Below are positions 24,163 through 32,492 of a stretch of 64,000 nt of DNA, one piece after another. The DNA is from CAIKMD01 sp963740675 (GTDB taxonomy: Bacteria > Pseudomonadota > Alphaproteobacteria > ATCC43930 > CGMCC-115725): the NCBI GenBank assembly GCA_963740675.1, contig CAVUFS010000004.1, positions 682,001-746,000 of the forward strand. The letters are read 5' to 3'. The translations under genes were made by a program, and so were the position numbers. The notes below the pieces were generated by a model. That model was not told the DNA's origin. It worked only from the letters and a program-made list of their open reading frames with translations, and searched no databases. Numbering within the stretch: position 1 is the first letter of the stretch; the number at the start of each line of letters is the position of its first letter.

Positions 24163-25064
24163 ATGGATTGGGACAAGCTGAAGTCTTCCACGCCGTGGCG
24201 GAAGCGGGCAGCTTCACCCATGCCGGCGAAGCGCTGAACCTCAGCCAATCCGCGGTCAGCCGGCAGATCAGCGCGCTCGAGGAAAGCCTGTCGGTGCCGC
24301 TGTTCCATCGCCATGCGCGCGGCCTGATCCTCACCGAGCAAGGCGATCTGCTCTATCGCACGGCGCGCGAAGTCTTCTCGAAGCTCGCGATGACCGAGGC
24401 GATGCTGACCGAGTCGAAAGACCGGCCGAAAGGCCCGCTCAAGGTCACGACGACGGTCGCCTTCGGCTCGGCCTGGCTGACGCCGCGCGTGCGCGAGTTC
24501 CTCGACCTTTATCCCGAAATCGAAATCTCGATTGTGGTCGACGATGCCGAGCTCGATCTGTCGATGCGAGAGGCCGATGTCGCGATCCGCATGTCGCCGC
24601 CGCGTCAGCCCGATCTGGTGCAGCGCCATCTGATGACGGTGCGGCATCACGCCTATGCCTCGGCCGACTATCTGAAGAAATACGGCACGCCGCAGCGGCC
24701 GGAAGAGCTCGATAAGCACCGCATCATCATCTACGGCACGGATTCGCGGCCGCCGATCCGCAACCCGAACTGGCTGTTGGAAGCTGGCGCGCGGCCCGGC
24801 TACGAGCGCCGCCCGATCCTCGCGGTCAACAACCTCTACGCGATCCTGCGTGCGCTCGAAGGCGGGCTCGGCATCGCGTCACTGCCTGATTTCATGGAGC
24901 ACGAGACCTCGGGCCTCGTGCGCGTGCTGCCCGACGTGCTGGGCGGCGAGTTCGAATCGTTCTTCGTCTATCCCGAAGAGCTGCGCTCATCGAAGCGTAT
25001 CGCCGTGTTCCGCGACTTCCTCTTACGCAAAGTCGCGGAGAAGAAGAACGGCGGCGCGGATTAA
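24163..25064 (+). CDS. LysR-family transcriptional regulator, frameshifted at codon 8
   Basis: ATG 24163 encodes MDWDKLK. The rest of the protein continues in another frame as VFHAVAEAGSFTHAGEALNL, so one G is missing near 24183 (AAGTCTTC where AAGGTCTTC is expected). The restored ~300-residue protein has an N-terminal winged helix-turn-helix (QSAVSRQISALEESLSVPLF) and a C-terminal LysR substrate-binding domain (GPLKVTTTVAFGSAWLTPRV). A GTG at 24151 could add four residues. It follows trxB by 21 bases, an order found in several alphaproteobacteria. Targets are unknown. Confidence 0.88.
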
Positions 25065-25084
25065 AGACTCCCTCCGTCTAAATT

Positions 25085-25146
25085 GTCATGCCCGCGAAAG
25101 CGGGCATCCAGTGCGTTCGCTGGATTCCCGCTTTCGCGGGAATGAC
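25085..25146. repeat. paired-hairpin (REPIN-like) dispersed repeat
   Basis: Two inverted half-units each form a hairpin. The left is ATGCCCGC-GAAA-GCGGGCAT and the right is ATTCCCGC-TTTC-GCGGGAAT, with outer GTCAT and ATGAC ends and about 10 bases between halves. It lies 20 bases after the LysR stop, between convergent genes. At least six full copies occur in this window. Confidence 0.9.
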
Positions 25147-25191
25147 GAAGGGAAGAAGCCTATCGATGAATACTCGTAAATCTTTGGGTTG

Positions 25192-25740
25192 CTAATCCAG
25201 TTGCTTCGAGCCGTCCGGTGTCGATACTTCGAAGCTGGTGAGCGTGATGCCGACCATGTTGTAGAAGCCGATCGCGAAGATCAGCTCGATCAACACGGCC
25301 TCGCCGAGCGCCGCCTTGGCGCGCGCATAGGTGGCGTCGCTGAGCTTATGCTGAGTCATGATTTCGGTCGTGACGTCGTAAACGAGCTGTTCGTCCGCGC
25401 GCAGTTCCTTCGGCGCACGACGCGTCCGAATCGCCTCGACGCTTTCGGCGGCGACGCCGAGTTGCTTGGTGCGTGGGCCGTGCGCCCACCAGGCGAATTG
25501 CGCCGACCAGTGGCGGATGACGACGAGCGTCATCAATTCGAAGAGCCGCTTCTCGAGCTTGCCCTGGTTGCGATGGGTGACGAAGAGCTCGATGAGCTTC
25601 GGGCCGATGCCCGGCATGCGCAGCCACACCGAGAAAGGGCCGCCGAGACCGTTCTGCGACAGCACAGTCTGAAGCTGGGCCAGCGCGGCCTTCTGCTCGG
25701 CGTTGAGATCGTCGACGGTGATGTTGGCCAGACGCGCCAT
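25192..25740 (-). CDS. carboxymuconolactone-decarboxylase-family protein
   Basis: This 182-residue protein is of the AhpD-like/CMD superfamily: PGIGPKLIELFVTHRNQGKLEKR precedes the helix LFELMTLVVIRHWSAQFAWW, the usual core of CMD-fold proteins. The CxxC pair of peroxidase-active AhpD proteins is absent, so a peroxidase role is not supported; a decarboxylase or isomerase-like role on an aromatic intermediate is possible. It is convergent with the LysR gene, separated by a REPIN-like repeat. Confidence 0.82.
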   Translation of the reverse strand: MARLANITVDDLNAEQKAALAQLQTVLSQNGLGGPFSVWLRMPGIGPKLIELFVTHRNQGKLEKRLFELMTLVVIRHWSAQFAWWAHGPRTKQLGVAAESVEAIRTRRAPKELRADEQLVYDVTTEIMTQHKLSDATYARAKAALGEAVLIELIFAIGFYNMVGITLTSFEVSTPDGSKQLD

Positions 25741-25784
25741 TCAAGCCCCTCCCTCTAACAGCCCCTCGTGATTGGTGGGCGACG

Positions 25785-26008
25785 ATGCCACAAGCGGTCG
25801 ATGCCGTCTCGTGGAATCTCGGCCGTTTGGACGAGATCGGTATGCACGGCGCAACCGAGCGATGCAGTTTATGCAACGGTGTTACGAGATATTTAGGATG
25901 GCATGCGCGGCAACGCGGGCGCATTTTGAATTGGTGTGCTGCATCTGCGGCCGCATTTCCGGGCCGGCTAACCGGAAAGAGGGTCTTCGGACCCTTCTAC
26001 GTCGCTGA
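25785..26008 (+). CDS. possible small zinc-ribbon protein, frameshifted
   Basis: One frame from ATG 25785 contains CSLC near residue 28 and HARQRG. A second frame, entered if one G is restored in the GGG at 25917-25919, continues as AHFELVCCICGRI and stops at 26008. The combined product would be about 75 residues with a CxxC...CxxC pattern of a zinc ribbon. No clear ribosome-binding site is seen and the last third overlaps strong RNA hairpins. This is a weak call, and the segment may instead be a non-coding RNA. Confidence 0.3.
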
Positions 26009-26063
26009 GACGTATAGCCTCCCTGTTCAAACTGGCCCCGGTTTATCCGGGGCTTTTCTTTTC
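25956..26063 (+). ncRNA. cluster of four hairpins ending in a terminator, candidate structured RNA
   Basis: Four stem-loops follow one another. They are TTTCCGG/CCGGAAA (25956-25978), AGGGTC-TTCG-GACCCT with a stable UUCG-type loop (25980-25995), TACGTC/GACGTA (25998-26014), and GCCCCGG/CCGGGGC (26035-26053) followed by TTTTCTTTTC. Such density ending in an intrinsic terminator fits a small RNA or a structured 3' UTR of the possible upstream small gene. A promoter was not identified. Confidence 0.4.
26035..26063 (+). terminator. intrinsic terminator
   Basis: The stem is GCCCCGG-TTTAT-CCGGGGC, seven perfect pairs, with the T-rich tail TTTTCTTTTC. It ends plus-strand transcription from the 25.8-26.0 kb segment, about 130 bases before the binding-protein gene. 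Confidence 0.75.
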
Positions 26064-26195
26064 TTGCCTCTTTTTCGCCTTCTTTCATCTCGCGCCTATC
26101 CCACCAGCGCCGGTGCTGTGCTAGCTTTCCGAATAACGATAAACCCCGCACCGGGTTGAGCGCGGGGGAACAGGAACGGAGGGAGACAGCAACCC

Positions 26196-27299
26196 ATGAC
26201 GGTCCGGGTGGCGGCCATTGCCTTGGCGGAAATCGCCGTGGCGATGACGATGGTGCTGACCAGCGCCACGGCCCGCGCACAAAGCATCGAGATGACGCCC
26301 GCCCTCGCCAAAGTGGTCGACGCCGCGAAGCAGGAAGGGACCCTCACGATCCGCTGGACCAATCTGATGCTGGGAGGACCCGACGGCGCAAAGCTCGCCG
26401 AGGACGGCATCAACCGCATGTTCGGCACCAAGCTGAAAGTGGAATGGACGCCGGGTCCGGCTTTCGGCCCGATGGCCGCGCAGCTCTATCAAGAGATGCA
26501 AGCCGGGGAGAAAGCCTCGAGCGACGTTTACACCGCGACGCCCAACCAGCTCGCGCCCTATCTCGACAAGAATCTCTTCCGCTCGGTTGATTGGGCCGGG
26601 CTTTGGCCGGCGCGCATCACGCCGGCGATGGTCGAGGGCGAAGGCCGCGCGCTGCGCTTCACCGATGTCTATCCCGGCATCCTCTACAATGTGAAAGCCG
26701 CGCCCTGGGTGGACGAGATCCACAACGCCGCCGATCTGTTGAAGCCGCAATATAAGGGCAAGTTCTACACGACGCCGTTCCTCGCGGGCTTCGACGTGCT
26801 GATCGCCAAGGATCAATGGGGCGTCGAGAAGACGACGGCATTCGTCAAGCAGCTCTCGCCGCAGCTCGGCGGTATCGCCGGTTGCGAGAGCATCGACCGT
26901 GTCGCGTCGGGCGAGATTCCGGCGCTCGCCATCGATTGCAGCGGCGCCTCGCCCAACCGCCTCGTCTATCGCGGCAAGAATATCATCGGCAATCACATCA
27001 TCAGCGATATAGCCGAGCGCCGACCGACCTATTTCGCGATCCCCGTCCATGCGCCGCATCCCAATGCCGCGATCCTCTATACGCTCTATCTCCTCTCGCA
27101 TGAGGGGCAGGAGCGCATCGTGTGGGACGATTTCGGCGGCGACCTCGAAGCGTTCCCCGATAGCCACGCGCGCCAGCTTGCCGCGGCGCTGGCGGCGAAA
27201 GGCGTCCAATTCACCGACGTGTCGATCGCCTGGTGGCGCGCCCATCCCGGCATCGACGAAGACAATCAGAAACTGGCAAAACTGCTGCGTGAGAAGTGA
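26196..27299 (+). CDS. ABC transporter substrate-binding protein 1 (ferric/family-1 type)
   Basis: The 367-residue periplasmic protein has an N-terminal signal peptide (cleavage near ARA-QS) and the extracellular solute-binding fold of the FbpA/AfuA group: LTIRWTN at the first strand and GKFYTTPFLAGFD at a hinge crossing. It captures a ligand, by family most often Fe(III), a polyamine or a thiamine-like compound, for the permease and ATPase downstream. It is the first gene of a four-gene importer operon and is strongly similar along its full length to the next gene, so the pair arose by tandem duplication. Confidence 0.88.
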   Translation: MTVRVAAIALAEIAVAMTMVLTSATARAQSIEMTPALAKVVDAAKQEGTLTIRWTNLMLGGPDGAKLAEDGINRMFGTKLKVEWTPGPAFGPMAAQLYQEMQAGEKASSDVYTATPNQLAPYLDKNLFRSVDWAGLWPARITPAMVEGEGRALRFTDVYPGILYNVKAAPWVDEIHNAADLLKPQYKGKFYTTPFLAGFDVLIAKDQWGVEKTTAFVKQLSPQLGGIAGCESIDRVASGEIPALAIDCSGASPNRLVYRGKNIIGNHIISDIAERRPTYFAIPVHAPHPNAAILYTLYLLSHEGQERIVWDDFGGDLEAFPDSHARQLAAALAAKGVQFTDVSIAWWRAHPGIDEDNQKLAKLLREK

Positions 27300-27300
27300 G

Positions 27301-28386
27301 ATGCTGAAACCTGTCGTCCTGTTATCCGCTGCCGTCGCGCTTTTCGCCGCGACCGTCGCACATGCGCAAACACCGCCGAAGAACTCGCTGCTCGATGCTG
27401 CGATCGCCGGCGCGAACAAGGAAGGCAAACTCACGGTTCGCTGGACCAATAACATCTTCGGCGGGCCGGACGGCGCGAAGATGGCGGAAGAAGCGATCAA
27501 CCGCATCTTCGGCACGCATATCACGGTCGAATGGTCGCCGGGTCCGGCCTATGGCCCGATGGCGGCGCAGCTCTATCAGGAGATGCAGGCGGGCCAGCCG
27601 GCAACCTCCGACATCTATATCGCGACCGCGGTGCAGCTTTCACCCTATCTCGACAAGAACCTCTTCAAGACGATCGACTGGGTCGGGCTGATGCCGTCGC
27701 GCATCAAGCCAGAGATGGTCGAGGCCGACAGCCGCGCGATCCGCATCGCCAGCAACCTGCCGGGCATCGTCTACAACATGAAGGTCGCGCCCTGGGTATC
27801 CGAGGTGAAGACCACCGCCGATCTGCTGAAGCCCGAATACAAAGGCAAATTCTACACAACGCCGTTCCTCGGGGGCTTCGATGTGCTGTTGGCGCCCGAT
27901 GTCTGGGGCGTCGAGAAGACGACCGAATATGTGAAGAAGCTTGCGCCGCAGCTCGCCGGCCTCGTTGGCTGCGAGGCGACGACGCGCATCGCCTCGGGTG
28001 AGATTCCCGCCCTGGCCATCGATTGCGGCGGCGGCATCCCGAACCGCACCGAGTATCGCGGCAAGGGCATTCTCGGCAATCAGGTGCTGAGCGATATGGC
28101 TGAGCGGCGCTACAACTATCTCGCGGTGACGACGCATGCGCCGCATCCCAACGCCGCGACGCTCTTCATCCTTTACATCATGACGGCGGAAGGCCAGTCG
28201 AAGATGATGTGGGACATTCAGGGCAGCGACCTCGATCAATTCCCGGATTCCAACATGAAAAAGGAATTCGAGGCGATCGAGGCGCGCGGCGGCAAGCCGG
28301 TCGATGTGTCGATCGCCTGGTGGCGCTCGCATCCGGGCTTGGACAAAGAGAACGCGGATTTGGCGAAGCTGGTGAGAGAGAAATGA
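27301..28386 (+). CDS. ABC transporter substrate-binding protein 2 (paralogue)
   Basis: This 361-residue exported protein starts one base after the preceding stop (signal peptide MLKPVVLLSAAVALFAATVA, cleavage near AHA-QT). It aligns end to end with the upstream protein: both have TNxxxGGPDGAK, WxPGPAxGPMAAQLYQEMQ and VSIAWWR-HPG near the C terminus. Two binding proteins for one permease imply two ligands or two affinities. It is followed by a REPIN-like repeat in the 105-base gap before the permease, which could set the ratio of binding protein to permease. Confidence 0.88.
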   Translation: MLKPVVLLSAAVALFAATVAHAQTPPKNSLLDAAIAGANKEGKLTVRWTNNIFGGPDGAKMAEEAINRIFGTHITVEWSPGPAYGPMAAQLYQEMQAGQPATSDIYIATAVQLSPYLDKNLFKTIDWVGLMPSRIKPEMVEADSRAIRIASNLPGIVYNMKVAPWVSEVKTTADLLKPEYKGKFYTTPFLGGFDVLLAPDVWGVEKTTEYVKKLAPQLAGLVGCEATTRIASGEIPALAIDCGGGIPNRTEYRGKGILGNQVLSDMAERRYNYLAVTTHAPHPNAATLFILYIMTAEGQSKMMWDIQGSDLDQFPDSNMKKEFEAIEARGGKPVDVSIAWWRSHPGLDKENADLAKLVREK

Positions 28387-28399
28387 TATCTCCCAACAC

Positions 28400-28462
28400 G
28401 TCATCCCCGCGAAAGCGGGGATCCACAACCGCACACTGGATTCCCGCTTTCGCGGGAATGAC
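28400..28462. repeat. paired-hairpin (REPIN-like) dispersed repeat
   Basis: The left half is ATCCCCGC-GAAA-GCGGGGAT and the right half ATTCCCGC-TTTC-GCGGGAAT. It sits inside the importer operon between binding protein 2 and the permease, where a hairpin could stabilise the upstream mRNA. Confidence 0.9.
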
Positions 28463-28491
28463 AATTTAATTGTGAGCATGCGTGAGTTCTG

Positions 28492-30246
28492 ATGGCGACC
28501 ATCACCGCCGATAAACCTGTTCTGCCGAAGAAGCCGAGCTTTCAGCTCGACCTCACCTCGTCGAGCCTCATCGGGCTGACGCTCATCGCGACCGGCGCGA
28601 TCGCGGTGTTGGTCGGTGTTGTGTTCTGGCTGAGCTTCACCGAGGGCACGCCGGGCGATCCGGTGCTCGTCTACACCTTGGATCACTATAAATCTTTGTT
28701 CCTCGACGGGTTCACGTATCGGGTGTTGTGGAACACGGTGTTGTTCTCGCTGACGACGTTGGCGACGTCATTTTTGTTTGCGTTACCAATAGCTTGGCTG
28801 ATGGAGCGGACGGATTTTCCGGGCAAGCCGATCGTCTTCACGCTGATGACGACGGCGCTGCTTATCCCCTCGTTCGCAGTCGCGCTCGGCTGGGTGTTCC
28901 TGCTCCATCCGAAGATTGGCATGATCAATCAGGGGCTCATCGCGCTGTTCGGCCTCAGCGATGCGCCCTTCGATATCTCGAACATCTTTTCGATGGGCGT
29001 CGTCGAGGGCATGAATCTGACGCCGCTGTCTTTCGTGATGACCGCGGTGGTGCTGCGCTCGATGGACCCGGCGCTCGAGGAAGCAGCGGCGATCAGCGGC
29101 GCCAAGCCCTGGCAGGCGATCTGGCGCATCACCTTGCGCGTGCTGCTGCCCGGCCTCCTCGCCGCCGCGATCTATGTCGCGATGATCGGCTTCGCCGCGT
29201 TCGACGTGCCGGCGATCCTCGGCCTGACGCGGCGCATCTTCACCTTCTCGACCTATGTGTTCTGGGTGCTGACGCCGTCGGAAGGCGCGCCCGAATATGG
29301 CAGCGTCGCGACGCTCAGCGTCTTCATGGTGGCGCTCGCCGCGGTGCTGTCCTGGTGTTATCGCCAGGCGCAGAAGCAGGCGCCGAAATACGCCGTCGTC
29401 ACCGGCAAAGCCTATCGCCCGCGCATCGCCGCGCTGGGCAAATATCGCGGCCTCGCGATCCTTTTCGTCGCGCTCTATTTCATCGTCGCGCAGCTTCTGC
29501 CGCTGCTGATGCTCGCCTGGTCGTCGCTCCTGCCCTATCTGCAAACGCCGTCGCTCGCCGCGCTCGAATCCGTCTCGCTGCGCAATTTCGCCAACCTGCC
29601 GCAGGCCTTGCTGTGGCGCGCCGGCAGCAACACCGCGATCCTGATGGTGGTGGTGCCGACGATCACGCTGACCGCCAGCGTCGCGATCTCGTGGGTCGTG
29701 CTGAGGACGCGCATCCGGGCACGCGGGCTGTTCGACTTCATTGCCTTCCTGCCGCTCGCCATTCCGGCGATCGTCTTCAGCGTCGCGGCGCTGCTGCTGG
29801 CGCTTTTCGTCATGCGCCATTTCGCGCCGATCTACGGCACGCTCTGGATCCTCATCATCGTCTATGTCGTCGCACGGCTCAGCTATGGCACGCGCATGAC
29901 CAATTCGGCGCTGATCCAGATCCACAAGGAGCTGGAGGAATCCGCCCAGGTCTGCGGCGCGGCGACGGGCAGCGTGCTGCTCCGCGTGCTGGTGCCGCTC
30001 CTGGCGCCCTCGCTCGCCTATGCCTGGATCTGGATCGCGCTGCTGACCTATCGCGAGTTGACCCTGCCGGTCGTGATCTCGACCAGCAACAATTTGCCGT
30101 TCTCGTATCTGGTGTGGGGCTTCGTCCAGGCCTCCGCCTATGGCTCGGCATCGGCGGCGGCGCTGCTGATGCTCTGCCTTATGTTGCCGGTGCTGCTTCT
30201 CTATTGGCTGGTGGCACGCCGCGCCGGTATGATTGCGCCACGTTAG
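28492..30246 (+). CDS. ferric-type ABC transporter permease (fused two-domain)
   Basis: The 584-residue membrane protein has two binding-protein-dependent transport inner-membrane domains in tandem, as in FbpB. There are roughly twelve membrane segments, and each half carries an EAA-type loop that docks on the ATPase (EEAAAISGAKPWQAIWRI near residue 197 and EESAQVCGAATGSVLL near residue 480). It forms the channel for the substrate delivered by the two upstream binding proteins. The frame is intact and is followed by the ATPase gene after 31 bases. Confidence 0.92.
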   Translation: MATITADKPVLPKKPSFQLDLTSSSLIGLTLIATGAIAVLVGVVFWLSFTEGTPGDPVLVYTLDHYKSLFLDGFTYRVLWNTVLFSLTTLATSFLFALPIAWLMERTDFPGKPIVFTLMTTALLIPSFAVALGWVFLLHPKIGMINQGLIALFGLSDAPFDISNIFSMGVVEGMNLTPLSFVMTAVVLRSMDPALEEAAAISGAKPWQAIWRITLRVLLPGLLAAAIYVAMIGFAAFDVPAILGLTRRIFTFSTYVFWVLTPSEGAPEYGSVATLSVFMVALAAVLSWCYRQAQKQAPKYAVVTGKAYRPRIAALGKYRGLAILFVALYFIVAQLLPLLMLAWSSLLPYLQTPSLAALESVSLRNFANLPQALLWRAGSNTAILMVVVPTITLTASVAISWVVLRTRIRARGLFDFIAFLPLAIPAIVFSVAALLLALFVMRHFAPIYGTLWILIIVYVVARLSYGTRMTNSALIQIHKELEESAQVCGAATGSVLLRVLVPLLAPSLAYAWIWIALLTYRELTLPVVISTSNNLPFSYLVWGFVQASAYGSASAAALLMLCLMLPVLLLYWLVARRAGMIAPR

Positions 30247-30277
30247 GGCCGCGTAAGGTCCGTTTGGGAGGAATAGA

Positions 30278-31387
30278 ATGATCGGGATCCGCAATCTCAC
30301 GATGACGTACCGCACCGCTCATGGCGAGCATCTGGCGGTGAAGGGCGTCTCGCTCGAGATCAAGCAGGGGCAGTTCTACACGCTGCTCGGCCCGTCGGGC
30401 TGCGGCAAGACGACCATCCTGCGCTGCGTCGCCGGGCTCGAGCATCCCGATGGCGGCGAGATCGAGATCGGTGGCCGCACCGTCTATTCGAGCGCCAACC
30501 GCACCTGGGTCCCGCCGCATGACCGCAACATCGGCATGGTGTTCCAGTCCTATGCGATCTGGCCGCATATGACGGTGTTCGAGAACGTCGCCTTCCCGCT
30601 GCGCCACAAGAAGCCGAAGCCCAACCGCGCCGAGATCAAGGATCGCGTCGCCAAGGCGCTGTCGCTCGTCCATCTCGGCGGGCTCGAGGATCGGCCCGCG
30701 CCCTATCTCTCGGGCGGCCAGCAGCAGCGCCTCGCGCTTGCCCGCGCCCTCGTCGCCGAACCGCGCGTGTTGCTGCTCGACGAGCCGCTCTCCAACCTCG
30801 ACGCCAAGCTGCGCGAGGAGATGCGGCTGGAGATTCGCGAGGTGGTCGAGCGCCTCGGCGTCACCACGCTTTTCGTCACGCATGAGCAGATCGAAGCGCT
30901 GACCATGTCCGACGTGATGGCGGTGATGAATGACGGCCACATCATCCAGGAAGGCTCGCCGAGCGAAATCTACGCGAAGCCGAAAGGCGCGTTCGTTGCC
31001 GACTTCATCGGCCGCTCGAACTTCCTCGCCGGCAAGATCACGTCGCTGGCGGGCGCTAATGGCAGCTCGACCGCGATGGTCGACACGCCGATCGGCCCGC
31101 TTCATGCGCGGGTCGAGAGCGACGCGCAGATCGGCGACACGGTGACGGTCGCGATCCGGCCCGAGAACGTCGCGCTGCTGCCGCACGGCACCGATCCGGG
31201 CATGCCGCACAATCATTTCGCCGGCACGATGGATACCATCGTATACGTCGGCAATCTGCTCGATTGCATCGTCACCGTCGGCGGCGAGAAGGTGCGGCTG
31301 CAGCTACAACCCTCGGCTGCGGTCGATCGCGGCGCGCAAGTGCGGTTGTCGTTCCCGGTCGAACACTGCTTGGCGCTGCGGCCGTAA
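30278..31387 (+). CDS. ABC transporter ATP-binding protein (FbpC/PotA-like)
   Basis: The 369-residue ATPase has Walker A GPSGCGKTT near residue 38, the Q-loop MVFQSYAIWPH, the signature LSGGQQQR near residue 146, Walker B VLLLDEPLS and the H-loop LFVTHEQ. A C-terminal TOBE domain follows (residues about 275-365). An AGGAAT ribosome-binding site precedes the ATG. It energises the 28.5-30.2 kb permease and completes the operon. The CysA/FbpC/PotA group shares this layout, so the ligand cannot be fixed from the ATPase. Confidence 0.93.
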   Translation: MIGIRNLTMTYRTAHGEHLAVKGVSLEIKQGQFYTLLGPSGCGKTTILRCVAGLEHPDGGEIEIGGRTVYSSANRTWVPPHDRNIGMVFQSYAIWPHMTVFENVAFPLRHKKPKPNRAEIKDRVAKALSLVHLGGLEDRPAPYLSGGQQQRLALARALVAEPRVLLLDEPLSNLDAKLREEMRLEIREVVERLGVTTLFVTHEQIEALTMSDVMAVMNDGHIIQEGSPSEIYAKPKGAFVADFIGRSNFLAGKITSLAGANGSSTAMVDTPIGPLHARVESDAQIGDTVTVAIRPENVALLPHGTDPGMPHNHFAGTMDTIVYVGNLLDCIVTVGGEKVRLQLQPSAAVDRGAQVRLSFPVEHCLALRP

Positions 31388-31807
31388 AAATCGCCAAACC
31401 GCCGCGGCGCAACGCTTATTCTTGCGCGGGCCAAAAGCCGGCCCCGCGAGACGCGAAGATTTCACAATGACGCGGTGAGACCGAGAGGGAATAGCGCACG
31501 CTGCACGCGTTAGGTTAGACGCTGTCTCACCTCTCATTTTATTTATTTAGTGTGATCTTGTTTACCTATTCGTGCGCCTATCGAAAAGCGCTCGCCTGAC
31601 AGCGTAAAAGCTGGCCCTGCAGCGCTGCGAGCCTCAACGAAAATACACGTCACATTACCGACATTGCCTTGCCCAGTGGGCAGCGACGCGTGTTATGGTT
31701 CGTTTCTTTTGTGGGTCGATCCTTCGGGCGGAGGGTAGTAGTATTGCCATATGATGTGAAGTCACCCAAGCCATCCGAACCTTTGGCGCGAGTATTTTCT
31801 ATATTTT
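31388..31807. other. 420-base spacer, AT-richer than surroundings
   Basis: No convincing gene is seen. The segment includes a 7-bp inverted repeat GTGAGAC/GTCTCAC about 40 bases apart near 31475-31528, then an AT-rich stretch (ATTTTATTTATTTAG). A rough GC-rich hairpin lies just after the ATPase stop and may end that operon. Confidence 0.5.
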
Positions 31808-32119
31808 TTGAACAACGAAGACTCCATCCAGGCGCGGCACGGGTTTATTGCCATTAACGACGCCGACGCAGCCGAATTCGCCGCCTATCTGGCTACCGCC
31901 TGTCGCGATGTCTGCACGAAATGCGAGCTCTGGAGCGGCGCGCGCTTGGTGGCGCGGGTCTCGGCGACAGCCGCGCCGGCGCCCTTCGATCTTTTCAACG
32001 ATGCGCGACAAGAGCAGATCATCGATCTGGAAGAGACGCTCTTGAAAAGCCGCTCGCATATCGCAAAGAGCCGGCAACTCCTCGCATCGATCGACGCCGC
32101 CCGCAAACAAAGCCGGTAA
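31808..32119 (+). CDS. small hypothetical protein with a C-terminal helix
   Basis: A TTG start gives 103 residues. The first half contains CELWSGARLVARV, resembling small alphaproteobacterial proteins that end in an ELWxGxR strand; the second half is a charged helix (QEQIIDLEETLLKSRSHIAK). No ribosome-binding site is obvious, and the start could be earlier if a frameshift lies upstream. It shows no signal peptide. The function is unknown; the 45.65 kb small protein shares the ELWxGxR motif. Confidence 0.5.
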   Translation: MNNEDSIQARHGFIAINDADAAEFAAYLATACRDVCTKCELWSGARLVARVSATAAPAPFDLFNDARQEQIIDLEETLLKSRSHIAKSRQLLASIDAARKQSR

Positions 32120-32205
32120 TACCGCCCGCCGCGCGTTTAAACGGGCACGGCTTTTTCATCGTTCATGCCCCGCGGGCGTGACGGTTCTACTTTTCTCCAT
32201 TTCTT

Positions 32206-32259
32206 CGTCATCCCCGCGCCCTTGGTCAGGGCGGGTCGTCCGCTTTCGCGGGCATGACG
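32206..32259. repeat. degenerate REPIN-like repeat
   Basis: The outer ends CGTCAT and ATGACG are kept and the right half shows CGCTTTCGCGGG, but the left hairpin is interrupted by CCTTGGTCAGGG-like sequence. It is a decayed or recombined copy in the 373-base spacer before the MlaC-like gene. Confidence 0.6.
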
Positions 32260-32407
32260 AGGAATAAAATCGCAAACAAACCGTTACCCCCCGTGCCCTT
32301 CGGCAAGCACAGGAGCAGGGGTTCAGCAGGGCGTCGCGATCGCAACATTACAAACGCGACATTAAGCCGCCCCTTGTCGATGACCCGACCTGAACTATCT
32401 CTTTGGG

Positions 32408-32447
32408 GTTAGGGCAATACTTATCCGGTTAGAGCAGTACTTATCCG
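32408..32447. repeat. tandem 20-bp direct repeat upstream of the MlaC-like gene
   Basis: GTTAGGGCAATACTTATCCG is followed directly by GTTAGAGCAGTACTTATCCG, 18 of 20 bases identical. The 20-bp period is close to two helical turns, and the pair ends 45 bases before the ATG at 32493. This geometry suits an operator for a dimeric regulator, though no regulator is identified. Confidence 0.6.
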
Positions 32448-32492
32448 ACGCGCGGCCGATCGGCGGCCACACAACGGAAAAGGGAGAGTGTC

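Noticed and set aside
26035..26063. Riboswitch controlling the importer operon
   Set aside because: The terminator lies about 130 bases before the operon and could suggest attenuation, but no known aptamer fold was recognised and no alternative antiterminator stem is visible.
28783..30315. Minus-strand open frame of 510 codons opposite the permease
   Set aside because: It is extremely His/Arg/Gln-rich with no hydrophobic core; the permease frame is clearly real.
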